Source of the DNA: Bradyrhizobium sp. SZCCT0231
Lineage (GTDB): Bacteria; Pseudomonadota; Alphaproteobacteria; Rhizobiales; Xanthobacteraceae
Assembly: GCF_018130245.1 (NCBI RefSeq)
Contig: NZ_JAFCKP010000001.1
Coordinates: forward strand, 1,116,001-1,180,000
Length of the DNA: 64,000 bases
Reading direction: 5' to 3'
Both the position numbers and the translations under genes were made by a program. Each line of letters starts with the position of its first letter. Position 1 is the first letter of the stretch. Below are positions 27,785 to 37,596 of the stretch, in pieces. The notes below the pieces were generated by a model. The model was given only the letters and a program-made list of their open reading frames with translations. It had not been told where the DNA came from and made no database searches.

Positions 27785-28102
27785 CTACGGCCGCGACGCC
27801 GGCCGTGGGTCGCCTTGTTCCACCAGGAACTGAGCCGCTTGATCCGGCTCAGCGAACATTGCGGCGGCGCATCCGATCAGGGTGAAGCTGCCTGCGAGGT
27901 CCCATAGCGTGATGTCCTCCGCATTGTCCGGGAGGTGAATCAGGCGCGCTGCGATCGCCGCAAAGGCGGCCTCGACAAAGAGCAGGATGCTGAAGGCCGG
28001 CAGGACGAGCTCCGGCTCGAGCAGGTGGAACGCCAGCGCCGCGGGCAGCGCCGTGAGAAGACCGAACAGCGTCAACATCGCGATGACTCCGCGATCGACC
28101 AT
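27785..28102 (-). CDS. Small hydrophobic membrane protein (105 aa), hypothetical
   Basis: A 105-residue protein with three predicted TM helices (about 8-28, 33-53, 66-84) and a polar tail. No motif recognised. ATG at 28102 or at 28078 (MLTLFG) could be the start. It converges on the RraA gene with 17 bp between stops. Confidence 0.6.
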   Translation of the reverse strand: MVDRGVIAMLTLFGLLTALPAALAFHLLEPELVLPAFSILLFVEAAFAAIAARLIHLPDNAEDITLWDLAGSFTLIGCAAAMFAEPDQAAQFLVEQGDPRPASRP

Positions 28103-28378
28103 GTCTCAACGCTACCAGACACCAACTGATCCTTGGCCACGATGTGGCGGAGGGCCGCAGCCGATGTGACGTCGTGGCGCGCCTGCTTATGGTTAGCGAA
28201 ATGTTGAAATTCCCATCGCCGGGCGACGATCGCAGCAGGCGCAGGGACGGGCAGCACACCGTCCAGACTTAACCTTTACGCGGCTTTAAGGGCGGCGCTC
28301 TAGGGTTCCGATGCGGTTCGGGGTTGGGCCGCGCCAGCGGCCAGGACGGCCGTTGTTGCGTACGCGTCGGAGTTTCCC

Positions 28379-29152
28379 ATGGATATCATGACGAGCGTCG
28401 GGCTCATTGCGGGCACCATCGTCATCGTGGCGATGATCTTCATGGGCGGCGATCTTCACATGTTCATCTCCGAACATGCCATGATCATCATCTTCGGCGG
28501 CTCGATCTCCGCCACCATGATCCGGTTTCCGCTCTCGGCGCTCCTGCACGGCCTTCCGCTCGGCGCCAAGTTCGCCTTCACCATGAGCCGGCTGTCGGCC
28601 CACGACCTCGTCGACGAGCTCGCCCGCATCGCGGAGATCGCCCGCAAGCAGGGCCCGGTGGGTCTCGAAAAGGTCGAGACCGACGAGCCCTTTCTCGCCA
28701 AGGGCATCCGCTATGTCGCCGACGGCTACGACCTCGACTTCATCCGCGACAATCTCGAGCGCGACCGCGACAACTTCCTGATGCACCTCGACGAGGGCAG
28801 CAAGATCTACCGCGCCATCGGCGACTGCGCCCCGGCCTTCGGCATGATCGGCACCCTGATCGGCATGGTGCAGATGTTCGCCAACATGACCGACCCTTCC
28901 AAGCTCGGCCCGTTCATGGCGACCGCGCTGCTCGCCACCCTCTACGGCGCGCTGGTTGCGAACCTGTTCTGTCTGCCGATCGCCGACAAGCTGCACGGCA
29001 AGCTGCTGGATGAGGAGACCAACCGCACCCTGATCATCGACGGCATCCTGATGATCCGCGACTCCAAGAGCCCGACCTTGGTGCGCGAAATGCTGCTGGC
29101 CTATCTGCCGGAGAAGCACCGCCACGGCGAGGGCGAGCCGGTGCCGGCCTGA
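28379..29152 (+). CDS. motA: Flagellar motor stator protein MotA
   Basis: A 257-residue MotA/TolQ/ExbB-superfamily protein with four TM helices, two near the N-terminus and two after the cytoplasmic loop (APAFGMIGTLIGMVQMF and ATALLATLYGALVANLF). The cytoplasmic loop holds the charged residues that push on FliG. It is followed by motB after 23 bp; together they form the proton-conducting stator. The downstream TM motif with GMIGTLIGM is typical of PomA/MotA of this branch. GGAG lies about 8-10 nt before the ATG. Confidence 0.93.
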   Translation: MDIMTSVGLIAGTIVIVAMIFMGGDLHMFISEHAMIIIFGGSISATMIRFPLSALLHGLPLGAKFAFTMSRLSAHDLVDELARIAEIARKQGPVGLEKVETDEPFLAKGIRYVADGYDLDFIRDNLERDRDNFLMHLDEGSKIYRAIGDCAPAFGMIGTLIGMVQMFANMTDPSKLGPFMATALLATLYGALVANLFCLPIADKLHGKLLDEETNRTLIIDGILMIRDSKSPTLVREMLLAYLPEKHRHGEGEPVPA

Positions 29153-29175
29153 TCGCGCGCACCAGGATTTAGGCC

Positions 29176-30006
29176 ATGGCCAAGAAGAAACGCGGCGATG
29201 CGCATGGCGGCGGTCACGGCTGGTTCGTGACCTTCGCCGACCTCATGGGCCTGATGATGAGCTTCTTCGTGATGCTCGTCGCGTTCTCGACGCAGGACGC
29301 CAACAAGCTGAAGATCGTCGCAGGGTCCATGCGTGACGCCTTCGGCGTGCAGAGCGAGGCGCGCTACGCCGGCATCGTCGAGTCTGACGGCCTGCCGACC
29401 CGCCCGCGGCTGAAGAACGTCGATCACATCCAGCCCGAGGATGCCTCCAACACGCCGACGCCGGACCAGGAGGATCGCGACCGCACCTCGGGGGCGAAGA
29501 TCAAGGTCGACCGCAATTTCGCGCTCGCTGCGGCCTCGCTGCGCCAGGCGTTGCAGGACATGCCGGAACTGACCGAGATGTCCAAGCACATCATGTTCGA
29601 GGAGACCAAGCAGGGCCTCAACCTGGAGATCGTCGACCAGGACGGCCGCTCGATGTTCGCCGACGGCTCCAAGGTGCCTTATGACCGCACCCGCCGCCTG
29701 GTCGAGAAGCTCGCGATCCCGCTCAAGGCCACGCCGCTCCGCGTCTCCATCGCCGGCCACACCGCGGCGGGCTTCGTGCCGACCCGCAGCGACTACGGGG
29801 CCTTCGATCTGTCGGCCGACCGCGCCAATGCGGTGCGCCAGATCCTCGAACGCGAGGGCCTGCCGCCGTCGCACATCTTCGCCGTCTCGGGCAAGGCGGA
29901 CACCCAGCCGCTGTTTCCGGACGATCCTTCGCTCGCCGCCAACCGGCGGGTGACCATCACCCTGATGCGCGAGGATCCTCCGCTGCCGCCGAATCTGAAG
30001 CCGTAG
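29176..30006 (+). CDS. motB: Flagellar motor stator protein MotB
   Basis: A 276-residue MotB. A basic N-terminus (MAKKKRG) is followed by one TM helix (about 16-40, [20 protein letters not shown]) with the proton-binding Asp at residue 22. A flexible linker (about 60-110) then leads to a C-terminal OmpA-like peptidoglycan-binding domain (about 150-265, with IAGHTAAG and [13 protein letters not shown]). It anchors the stator to the cell wall. No other flagellar gene is in the window, so motAB is a detached pair here. Confidence 0.95.
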   Translation: MAKKKRGDAHGGGHGWFVTFADLMGLMMSFFVMLVAFSTQDANKLKIVAGSMRDAFGVQSEARYAGIVESDGLPTRPRLKNVDHIQPEDASNTPTPDQEDRDRTSGAKIKVDRNFALAAASLRQALQDMPELTEMSKHIMFEETKQGLNLEIVDQDGRSMFADGSKVPYDRTRRLVEKLAIPLKATPLRVSIAGHTAAGFVPTRSDYGAFDLSADRANAVRQILEREGLPPSHIFAVSGKADTQPLFPDDPSLAANRRVTITLMREDPPLPPNLKP

Positions 30007-30178
30007 GGGTCTTGCGCTACCATCTTACCTGAGGCATGTCGTCGCGCAGGCGATGAACGTTGCTGCGGCGTCGCAGCTTCTGTCCCGGTACCTGTTATGG
30101 TGGACGCCGATTGACAGGCGCACGGGAAGCGTGAAAAGGCGCCGGATCAAATTCAGGGACGAAGCGTTTTCCACCCTC

Positions 30179-32080
30179 ATGACGGCGAGCATCACATCGA
30201 CCGAGACCCAGGATGGGCAACCGGTCACATCAGGTTTTTGGGCCCTTACGCTCGGGAGCATCGGCGTCGTCTTCGGCGATATCGGCACCTCGCCGCTCTA
30301 CGCATTCCATGAGGCGGTCAGGAGCGCGGCGCATGGCGAGCCGGTCTCGCGGGTCATCGTGCTCGGCGTGCTCTCGCTGATCCTGTGGGCCCTCTTGATC
30401 GTCGTCACCGCCAAATACGTCTTGCTGCTGCTGCGCGCCGACAATAACGGGGAGGGCGGCACGCTCTCGCTGATGGCGCTCGGCCAGCGCGCGCTCGGGC
30501 GGCGGAGCTGGTTCCTGCTCGCGCTCGGCGTGGTCGGCGCCTCCATGTTCATCGGCGATTCCATGATCACGCCGGCGATCTCGGTGCTCTCGGCGGTCGA
30601 AGGCCTGAAGCTCGCAACTCCCGCGCTCGAGCACTACGTCGTGCCGCTCACCGTCCTCATTCTGGTGGTGCTGTTCGCGGTCCAGAGCAAGGGGACCGCA
30701 TTGGTCGCCTCGGCCTTCGGGCCGGTGATGGTGGTATGGTTCACCGTGATCGCCGTGATGGGAGCCGTCCACATCGCCGACGACCCCTCGGTGCTGGCGG
30801 CCATCAATCCCTATTATGCGGTACAGTTCGTGCTGTCGCACGGCACGATCGGCCTCGTGACACTCGGCGCCGTGTTCCTGGCGGTAACCGGGGGCGAGGC
30901 GCTTTATGCCGATCTCGGCCATTTCGGCCGCAAGCCGATCCAGTCGGCCTGGATGTTCTTCGTGCTGCCCGCGCTCCTGATCAACTATTTCGGGCAGGGG
31001 GCGCTGGTGCTGTCCGATCCCAGCGCGATCGAGCATTCCTTCTATCGCATGGTGCCCGAGAAGCTGGTGCTGCCGCTGGTCGGGCTTGCAACTGCTGCAA
31101 CCGTGATCGCGAGCCAGGCGGTGATCACCGGCGCCTATTCGCTGGTCTATCAGGCCGTGCAGCTCGGCCTCTTGCCGCGTTTCGAGGTGCGTTACACCTC
31201 CGAATCCCATGCCGGCCAGATCTATCTGCCGCGCGTCAACCGCCTGCTGCTGATCGGTGTGATGCTGCTGGTGCTGCTGTTCCACACCCCCAGCAATCTG
31301 GCCTCGGCCTACGGCATTGCGGTCTCAACCACCATGGTCGCCGACGGCATCATGGGCTTCGTCGTGATCTGGAAGTTGTGGAACTGGCGTGCGGCGGCGG
31401 CCGCGGCCGTGATCATGCCCTTCGTCGTCGTCGATTTGAGCTTCTTCAGCGCCAATCTGCTCAAGCTGCTCGAAGGCGCCTGGGTGCCGCTGCTGTTCGG
31501 CGTCGCCATGGCGGGGATGATCTGGACCTGGCGGAAGGGCACCGGAATCCTGATCCAGAAGACGCGACGGATCGAGGTGCCGCTGGACGATCTGATCCGG
31601 AGCCTGGAGAAGCGGCCGCCGCACATCGTCAAGGGCACCGCCGTGTTCCTGACCAGCGATCCCGCTTTCGTGCCGACCGCGCTGTTGCACAATCTCAAGC
31701 ACAACAAGGTGCTGCACGAGCACAACGTGATCCTGACCATCGAGACCGCGCAAACGCCGCGGGTCGATTTGTCCGAGCGCTTCCGCATGGAGAAAGTCAG
31801 CGACAAATTCTCCAAGGTTCGCTTGCGCTTCGGCTTCATGGAGCAGCCGAACGTGCCCAAGGCGCTGGCGATCGCGCGCAAGCAGGGCTGGCAGTTCGAC
31901 ATCATGTCGACGTCATTCTTCGTGTCGCGAAGGTCGCTGAAGGCTTCGGCGCAGTCGGGCATGCCGCTCTGGCAGGATCATCTGTTCATCGCACTGAGCC
32001 GGTCGGCCAACGATGCCACCGACTATTTCCAGATTCCGACCGGGCGGGTGGTTGAAGTCGGTACCCAGGTCACCATTTGA
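30179..32080 (+). CDS. kup: Kup-type low-affinity potassium transporter (copy 1)
   Basis: A 633-residue K+:H+ symporter with about 12 TM helices. The signature [20 protein letters not shown] is near the N-terminus, and [16 protein letters not shown] and the C-terminal cytoplasmic domain ending [12 protein letters not shown] are conserved. I start it at the ATG at 30179, which leaves the usual 22-30 residues before the signature. The frame is open to 30053, but that part is basic and unlike Kup. It is followed 141 bp later by a paralogue in the same direction. Confidence 0.93.
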   Translation: MTASITSTETQDGQPVTSGFWALTLGSIGVVFGDIGTSPLYAFHEAVRSAAHGEPVSRVIVLGVLSLILWALLIVVTAKYVLLLLRADNNGEGGTLSLMALGQRALGRRSWFLLALGVVGASMFIGDSMITPAISVLSAVEGLKLATPALEHYVVPLTVLILVVLFAVQSKGTALVASAFGPVMVVWFTVIAVMGAVHIADDPSVLAAINPYYAVQFVLSHGTIGLVTLGAVFLAVTGGEALYADLGHFGRKPIQSAWMFFVLPALLINYFGQGALVLSDPSAIEHSFYRMVPEKLVLPLVGLATAATVIASQAVITGAYSLVYQAVQLGLLPRFEVRYTSESHAGQIYLPRVNRLLLIGVMLLVLLFHTPSNLASAYGIAVSTTMVADGIMGFVVIWKLWNWRAAAAAAVIMPFVVVDLSFFSANLLKLLEGAWVPLLFGVAMAGMIWTWRKGTGILIQKTRRIEVPLDDLIRSLEKRPPHIVKGTAVFLTSDPAFVPTALLHNLKHNKVLHEHNVILTIETAQTPRVDLSERFRMEKVSDKFSKVRLRFGFMEQPNVPKALAIARKQGWQFDIMSTSFFVSRRSLKASAQSGMPLWQDHLFIALSRSANDATDYFQIPTGRVVEVGTQVTI

Positions 32081-32221
32081 TCCGGATTGACCTACCTATG
32101 CGAATTCTGCATGGTGAGGGCCCAAAATCGGGCTAGGCTATGCCGACAGCGCAAGACTATAAGCCGCGCGCTCTTCCGCCATAGTGCAGTGAAGCATTCT
32201 TAGAGGCCATCGGGCTCTCCC

Positions 32222-34156
32222 ATGACCAGTGACGTGACAGTTCCCGCCCCGGAGACGGTGGCGGCCAACGGGCATGGTGACGCCCACACCACGGCCGGTT
32301 TCGGCGCGCTGACGCTCGGCAGCATCGGCGTCGTCTATGGCGATATCGGCACCAGCCCGCTCTACGCGTTCCGCGAGGCGGTGATGGCGGCTTCGGGCGC
32401 GGAGGGGGTGCCGACGCCGGCTGCCGTCCTCGGCGTGATCTCCCTGATCCTGTGGGCGCTCATCGTGGTGGTGACGCTCAAATATGTCGTGATCCTGCTC
32501 CGCGCCGACAACAACGGCGAGGGCGGCACGCTGGCGCTGATGGCTCTGGCGCAGCGGGCGGTTGGCACCGGCGCCGGCGGGGCGGCCATCGTCCTGCTCG
32601 GTATCATTTCCGGCGCGCTGTTCTACGGCGATGCCGTGATCACGCCGGCGCTCTCGGTGCTGTCGGCGATCGAAGGCATGAAGGACGTCACCCTGACGTT
32701 CGAGCCTTACATCGTTCCGCTGACGGTCGTGATCCTGGTCTGCCTGTTCGCCGTGCAATCGCGCGGCACAGCGCGCGTTGCCGCCTTCTTCGGCCCGATC
32801 ATGTGTCTCTGGTTCGCGGTCCTCGCGGCGGCGGCCATCCATCCGATCATCCAGCAGCCGCAGGTGCTGCTCGCGCTGAACCCGCTCTACGCCGTGAACT
32901 TCATGCTCCATCATGGCATCATCGGGTTCGTCACGCTGGGCGCGGTGTTCCTGGCCGTGACCGGCGCCGAGGCGCTCTATGCCGACCTCGGCCATTTCGG
33001 CAAGCGGCCGATCCAGACCGCCTGGCTGTTCATCGTGCTGCCCTCGCTGGCCCTGAATTATCTGGGGCAGGGCGCTCTTGTGCTCGGTGACCCCGGCGCG
33101 ATCGTTAGCCCGTTCTTCCAGCTCTTTCCGCAAGGCTTCTTCCGAGGCTGCATGGTCGTGCTGGCGACCATGGCGACCGTGATCGCGAGCCAGGCCGTCA
33201 TCACCGGCGCCTATTCGCTGACGCGCCAGGCGATCCAGCTCGGGCTGCTGCCGCGCTTTGAAATTCGCCATACGTCGGAAGCCCATTCCGGGCAGATCTT
33301 CATTCCGCGCATCAACCAGCTGCTGCTGGTCGCGGTGGTGCTGCTGGTGCTGATGTTCCGCTCCTCCAGTGCGCTCGCTTCCGCCTACGGCATCTCCGTC
33401 ACCGGCACCATGGTGGTCACGGCGATGATGGGCTTCGTCGTGGTCTGGAAGGGATGGCGGTGGTCAGCGCTCGCCGCCGGCGCGCTGATTGCGCCGTTCC
33501 TGTTCCTTGATCTGACCTTCCTGACCGCGAACCTCTTGAAGGTGTTCGAGGGCGGCTGGGTGCCGCTGGCGCTCGGCGCGCTCATGATCATCCTGATGTA
33601 CACGTGGCGGCGCGGCAGCCGCCTCTTGTTCGAGAAGTCGCGCAAGCTCGAATTCCCGCTCGCCGACCTCGTGGCGATGCTGGAGAAGCGGCCGCCGCAG
33701 CGGGTGCCGGGCACCGCCGTGTTCCTGACCTCGGATCCCGTCAGCGCGCCGACGGCGCTGATGCATAGTCTGAAACACTACAAGGTGCTGCACGAGAAGA
33801 ACGTCATTCTCACCATCGAGACCGCGCAGACACCGCGGATCGATCCGGCCGAGCGCGTCAGGCTGGAGCAGATCTCGCCGACCTTCTCCAAGGTGACGCT
33901 GAAGTTCGGCTTCATGGAATCGCCCAACGTGCCGAAGGCCCTGGCGATCGCCCGCAAGCTCGGCTGGCAGTTCGACATCATGTCGACCTCGTTCTTCCTG
34001 TCGCGAAGGGCGCTAAAGCCTGCCGCCCATTCCGGCATGCCGCGCTGGCAGGACCGGCTGTTCATCTCGCTGAGCCGCTCGGCCAACGATGCCACCGACT
34101 ATTTCCAGATCCCGAGCGGCCGTGTCGTCGAGGTCGGCACGCAGGTGACGATCTAG
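32222..34156 (+). CDS. kup: Kup-type low-affinity potassium transporter (copy 2)
   Basis: A 644-residue paralogue of the preceding Kup. It has the same signature ([19 protein letters not shown]), the same 12-TM layout and an identical C-terminal [12 protein letters not shown]. Differences cluster in the N-terminal tail and in loops, for example an insertion (GAEGVPTPA) after the first helix. The two genes look like an old tandem duplication that has diverged but kept function, since all core motifs are intact in both. Confidence 0.95.
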   Translation: MTSDVTVPAPETVAANGHGDAHTTAGFGALTLGSIGVVYGDIGTSPLYAFREAVMAASGAEGVPTPAAVLGVISLILWALIVVVTLKYVVILLRADNNGEGGTLALMALAQRAVGTGAGGAAIVLLGIISGALFYGDAVITPALSVLSAIEGMKDVTLTFEPYIVPLTVVILVCLFAVQSRGTARVAAFFGPIMCLWFAVLAAAAIHPIIQQPQVLLALNPLYAVNFMLHHGIIGFVTLGAVFLAVTGAEALYADLGHFGKRPIQTAWLFIVLPSLALNYLGQGALVLGDPGAIVSPFFQLFPQGFFRGCMVVLATMATVIASQAVITGAYSLTRQAIQLGLLPRFEIRHTSEAHSGQIFIPRINQLLLVAVVLLVLMFRSSSALASAYGISVTGTMVVTAMMGFVVVWKGWRWSALAAGALIAPFLFLDLTFLTANLLKVFEGGWVPLALGALMIILMYTWRRGSRLLFEKSRKLEFPLADLVAMLEKRPPQRVPGTAVFLTSDPVSAPTALMHSLKHYKVLHEKNVILTIETAQTPRIDPAERVRLEQISPTFSKVTLKFGFMESPNVPKALAIARKLGWQFDIMSTSFFLSRRALKPAAHSGMPRWQDRLFISLSRSANDATDYFQIPSGRVVEVGTQVTI

Positions 34157-34471
34157 CTAGCTCCACCGCTGTCATCGCCCGGCTTGACCGGGCGAATCCG
34201 CCCAGTACTCCAGAGACGGCGCGGCTGGAAGCGAGGAGCTGCGGCGCACTGGATTCCCCGCTTTCGCGGGGAATGACACCGAATGCGTGGTGAGGGTTGA
34301 AGCAGGAGCTTCAGGCATTTCTGAACGCCGGACTTCAAGCCGCTGCGATTTAGCTTTAACTTGCGCCGCGCGGCTCAAGCCATTGTAGCGCTTGATTTTC
34401 GTTTCCCGAGGGGCGAGGTTGCCGCCGGCCGGGATCGCCCCGGCATGCGCCTTGCGACGTTGGAGGATGAA
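34157..34471. other. Gene-free spacer between kup2 and rhodanese genes
   Basis: About 315 bp. Its left half is the palindromic repeat at 34171-34277. The right half should hold the promoter of the rhodanese-aminotransferase genes. A frame is open from 34361, but the preferred rhodanese start is further downstream. Confidence 0.5.
34171..34277. repeat. Intergenic palindromic repeat (GTCAT...ATGAC type)
   Basis: A 107-bp element with terminal inverted GTCAT/ATGAC and internal hairpins (CGCCCGG-CTTGA-CCGGGCG at about 34176-34194; CCCCGC-TTTC-GCGGGG at about 34257-34272). It lies 15 bp after the kup2 stop and could work as a transcription barrier. Confidence 0.8.
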
Positions 34472-34798
34472 GTGGCAAACCAGGTACAGGATCTGACCCC
34501 GGACGAGGTCTCCAAGGGTGTCACGGAAGGGCGCTATCTGCTCGTCGACGTCCGCGAGCCGAACGAGGTCGAGGCCGAGGCTTACCCTTACGGCGTCGTG
34601 GTTCCGCTCTCGACCTTCGATCCCAAGGCGATCCCCGATCCCGCCGGCAAAGAGGTCGTGTTCGCCTGCCGCTCAGGCAAGCGCTCGGTGACGGCCTCGC
34701 TGGCGGCGCAGGCGGCGGGCCTGCCTTACGACAAGCATCTGGCCGGCGGCATGCTGGGCTGGAAGGCGGCCGGGCTCCCCAGCAAGGTCGGTGGCTGA
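34472..34798 (+). CDS. Rhodanese-like sulfurtransferase
   Basis: A 108-residue single-domain rhodanese. The active-site loop is CRSGKRS with Cys at residue 66; earlier landmarks are LLVDVREPNEVEAEAYP and the late GGMLGWKAAGLP. It would hold a persulfide and transfer sulfur in the cytoplasm. The GTG at 34472 is chosen because GGAGG lies 5 nt upstream; an ATG at 34445 is in frame but lacks such a site. It is followed after 8 bp by the aminotransferase gene. Confidence 0.88.
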   Translation: MANQVQDLTPDEVSKGVTEGRYLLVDVREPNEVEAEAYPYGVVVPLSTFDPKAIPDPAGKEVVFACRSGKRSVTASLAAQAAGLPYDKHLAGGMLGWKAAGLPSKVGG

Positions 34799-34806
34799 TC
34801 GGCCCG

Positions 34807-35985
34807 ATGTCCAAAAGCTCGTCTCTGAACAAGGTCTTCGCCGACCTTCCCGTCACCATCTTCGAGGCGATGTCGCAAGCCGCGCGCGACAACAATGCCA
34901 TCAATCTCGGCCAGGGGTTCCCCGACGATCCCGGCCCTGAGGACATCCGCCGCGCCGCGGCCGAGGCCTCGCTGAACGGCTACAACCAGTACCCCTCGAT
35001 GATGGGCCTGCCGGAGCTGCGCCAGGCGATCGCGACCCATTACGGCCATTGGCACGGCCTCAAGCTCGATCCGATGAGCGAGGTGATGGTCACCTCCGGC
35101 GGTACCGAGGCGCTGACCTCGGCCATTCTCGCGGTGGTCCAGCCCGGCGACGAGGTGGTCTGCTTCCAGCCGGTCTATGATTCCTATCTGCCGATCATCC
35201 GCCAGGCCGGCGGCATTCCGCGCCTCGTCCGGCTCGAGCCCCCGCACTGGCGGCTGAATGAGGACATGCTGAAAAGCGTCTTCAATTCAAAGACCAAGGC
35301 GGTGCTCTTCAACAATCCTCTGAATCCTAGCGCGGTGGTCTATCCGCGCGAGGACCTCGAGCTGCTGGCGCGCTATTGCCAGGAGTTCGACGTCATCGCG
35401 ATCTGCGACGAGGTCTGGGAGCACGTCACCTTCGACGACCACAAGCACATCCCGCTCATCACCATCCCCGGCATGCGCGAGCGCACCATCAAGGTCGGCT
35501 CGGCCGGCAAGATCTTCTCGCTGACGGGCTGGAAGATCGGCTTCGTCTGCGCGGCGCCACAGCTCCTGCGCGTTGCCGCCAAGGTGCACCAGTTCCTGAC
35601 CTTCACCACCGCGCCGAACCTGCAGGCCGCCGTCGCCTACGGCCTCGGCAAGTCCGACGACTATTTCCTGTCGATGCGCAAGGATCTGACGCGGAGCAGG
35701 GACCGCCTGACCAAGGGCCTCGAAAGCCTCGGCTTCCCCGTGCTGAAGTCGCAAGGCACCTACTTCCTCACCGTCGACCTGTCGCCGCTCGGGCTCAACG
35801 AGAACGACACCGAGTTCTGCTGGCGCATCGTGAAGGACTACAAGGTGGCCGCGATTCCGGTGTCGGCGTTCTACGAGCAGGACCCTGTGACTTCGGTGGT
35901 GCGCTTCTGCTTTGCCAAGAAGGACGAGACGCTCGACACCGCGCTGGAGCGGCTGTCGGACGCCGTGCGTGGACGCAAGAGGTAG
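34807..35985 (+). CDS. Class I/II PLP-dependent aminotransferase
   Basis: A 392-residue fold-type I aminotransferase. The PLP lysine is in GSAGKIFSLTGWKIGF (K235), with the usual NPLNPSAVVY and AICDEVWEHV (Asp binding the pyridine N) upstream and a C-terminal Arg in SVVRFCFAKK for the carboxylate. The sequence resembles the YbdL/kynurenine-aminotransferase-like group that uses methionine, glutamine or aromatic amino acids. The co-directional rhodanese would fit sulfur amino acid metabolism, but this is only context. Confidence 0.88.
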   Translation: MSKSSSLNKVFADLPVTIFEAMSQAARDNNAINLGQGFPDDPGPEDIRRAAAEASLNGYNQYPSMMGLPELRQAIATHYGHWHGLKLDPMSEVMVTSGGTEALTSAILAVVQPGDEVVCFQPVYDSYLPIIRQAGGIPRLVRLEPPHWRLNEDMLKSVFNSKTKAVLFNNPLNPSAVVYPREDLELLARYCQEFDVIAICDEVWEHVTFDDHKHIPLITIPGMRERTIKVGSAGKIFSLTGWKIGFVCAAPQLLRVAAKVHQFLTFTTAPNLQAAVAYGLGKSDDYFLSMRKDLTRSRDRLTKGLESLGFPVLKSQGTYFLTVDLSPLGLNENDTEFCWRIVKDYKVAAIPVSAFYEQDPVTSVVRFCFAKKDETLDTALERLSDAVRGRKR

Positions 35986-35991
35986 ACAGAG

Positions 35992-37116
35992 ATGACGAAC
36001 GTCGGCCGCTCGGGGTTTGGCTTTGGTCTCGCAATCGCCGCCGCGCTGACGTTGCTCTCCCAGGGAGCGGGCGCCGAGGAGCGCGTCGTCAACTTCTACA
36101 ACTGGTCCAACTACATGGCGCCTGATGTCCTCGAGGCCTTCACCAAGGAGACCGGCATCAAGGTGGTCTACGACACCTTCGACGCCAACGAGACGCTGGA
36201 GACGCGCCTGATGGCCGGCAAGTCCGGCTACGACGTCGTGGTGCCCACGGCCTATTTCCTGCAGCGCCAGATCAAGGCCAACGTCTTCCAGAAGCTCGAC
36301 AAGTCGAAGCTGCCGAACCTTGCCAACGCCTGGCCCGTGGTGACGCAGCGGCTCGGCATCTACGACCCCGGCAACGTCTACGCCGCCAACTACATGTGGG
36401 GCACCACGGGCATCGGCTACAACGTCGCCAAGGTGAAGCAGATCCTCGGAGCCGACGCGAAGATCGACAGCTGGGACGTCGTGTTCAAGCCGGAGAACCT
36501 CGCCAAATTCAAAGACTGCGGCGTGCACATGCTCGACTCCGCCGACGACATCTTCCCGGCGGCGCTGAACTACCTCGGGCTCGATCCGAACTCGACCAGG
36601 CAGGCGGACCTCGAGAAGGCCGCCGATGCCGTGGCAAAAGTCCGCCCCTCCGTGCGCAAGTTTCACTCGTCCGAATATCTCAGCGCGCTCGCCACCGGCG
36701 AGATCTGCTTCGTGGTCGGCTGGTCCGGCGACATCATGCAAGCCCGCGCCCGCGCGGCCGAGGCCAAGAAAGACAATAGCAGCGGCATCGAGATCGGCTA
36801 CACCATCCCGAAGGAGGGCGCACAGATGTTCTTCGACAATCTCGCGATCCCCGCGGATGCCAAGAACGTCAAGGAAGCCTACGAGCTGATCAACTATCTC
36901 TATCGCCCGGACGTCGCCGCCAAGAACTCGGACTTCCTGTCCTACGCCAACGGCAACCTCGCCAGCCAGAAGCTGGTCGATCCGAAGGTCCTAGGCGACA
37001 AGAACATCTATCCGGACGAGGCGACACTCGCAAAGCTGTTCGTGATCACGGCCCGCGAGCCGGCGACGCAGCGGATCATCAACCGGCTCTGGACCAAGGT
37101 GAAGACGGGACGGTAG
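35992..37116 (+). CDS. Polyamine-type ABC transporter periplasmic binding protein (PotF-like)
   Basis: A 374-residue exported binding protein. It has a signal peptide (about 1-28, ending in QGAGA before EERVVNFYNW) and then the PotD/PotF fold with YNWSNYMAPDVLEAFTKETG, the WGTTGIGYN segment and the VVGWSGDIMQA polyamine-pocket strand carrying Trp and Asp. It is expected to bind putrescine or spermidine in the periplasm. No ABC ATPase or permease is adjacent, so it must share a transporter encoded elsewhere. It starts 6 bp after the aminotransferase stop. Confidence 0.85.
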   Translation: MTNVGRSGFGFGLAIAAALTLLSQGAGAEERVVNFYNWSNYMAPDVLEAFTKETGIKVVYDTFDANETLETRLMAGKSGYDVVVPTAYFLQRQIKANVFQKLDKSKLPNLANAWPVVTQRLGIYDPGNVYAANYMWGTTGIGYNVAKVKQILGADAKIDSWDVVFKPENLAKFKDCGVHMLDSADDIFPAALNYLGLDPNSTRQADLEKAADAVAKVRPSVRKFHSSEYLSALATGEICFVVGWSGDIMQARARAAEAKKDNSSGIEIGYTIPKEGAQMFFDNLAIPADAKNVKEAYELINYLYRPDVAAKNSDFLSYANGNLASQKLVDPKVLGDKNIYPDEATLAKLFVITAREPATQRIINRLWTKVKTGR

Positions 37117-37191
37117 AGGAGCCAAACCGTATCGCGCTTCAGGCTGAATTGAGATATCATCTGCCCCGAACAGTCGGTTAGGTATCGCGCC

Positions 37192-37413
37192 ATGACTGGA
37201 CATCCAAGCATTTCGCTTGCGCCTGACATGCTCGCCGGAAAGCCCGTCATTAGTGGAACCCGACTTTCGGTCGAATTCATCATAGGGCTTATGGCGGACG
37301 GCTGGAACGAGGCCGATATCCTCGCAAACTATCCCGGCCTATCACATGAAGACGTGCGTGCTTGCTTGAGCTACGCACGGGAGGCAGTCCAGAAGGCCAG
37401 ACCGTCACCCTGA
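37192..37413 (+). CDS. DUF433 antitoxin-like protein ending inside a repeat
   Basis: A 73-residue DUF433 protein with the typical core ISLAPDMLAGKPVISGTRLS, the W-x-E-x-D-I-L-x-N-Y-P-G-L turn, and a C-terminal helix (VRACLSYAREAVQ). DUF433 proteins normally act as antitoxins next to a DUF5615 PIN-like toxin, but no toxin frame follows. The last three codons and the TGA stop lie in a palindromic repeat, so an original C-terminus may have been replaced. It could be an orphan antitoxin or a decaying toxin-antitoxin locus. Confidence 0.7.
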   Translation: MTGHPSISLAPDMLAGKPVISGTRLSVEFIIGLMADGWNEADILANYPGLSHEDVRACLSYAREAVQKARPSP

Positions 37414-37548
37414 GGTGCGCGCTCTGTGGCGCATTGCGCCGCAGAGCAAGCCTCGAAGGGCGACGGCCCGGCTGCATCTGGCCGCTCATCCTTCGAGGCT
37501 CGCCGTGCAGTGCAAATGCACTGCGCAGCTCGCACCTCAGGATGACGG
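37402..37548. repeat. Intergenic palindromic repeat overlapping the DUF433 gene end
   Basis: The outer arms begin CCGTCACCCTGAGGTGCG at 37402 and end with the matching reverse complement (one mismatch) at 37548. Internal hairpins include CTCTG-TGGCGCATTGCGC-CGCAGAG around 37422-37446. A half copy of a different repeat family (GCTCGCAATGACG) follows at about 37557-37592. The region 37414-37596 has no other gene. Confidence 0.85.
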
Positions 37549-37596
37549 GACTAATAGCGTGGTCACTGCTTCGCAGCGCTCGCAATGACGGCGCAA

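Noticed and set aside
35992-37116. Complete polyamine uptake operon
   Set aside because: Only the binding protein is present; no ATPase or permease genes follow.
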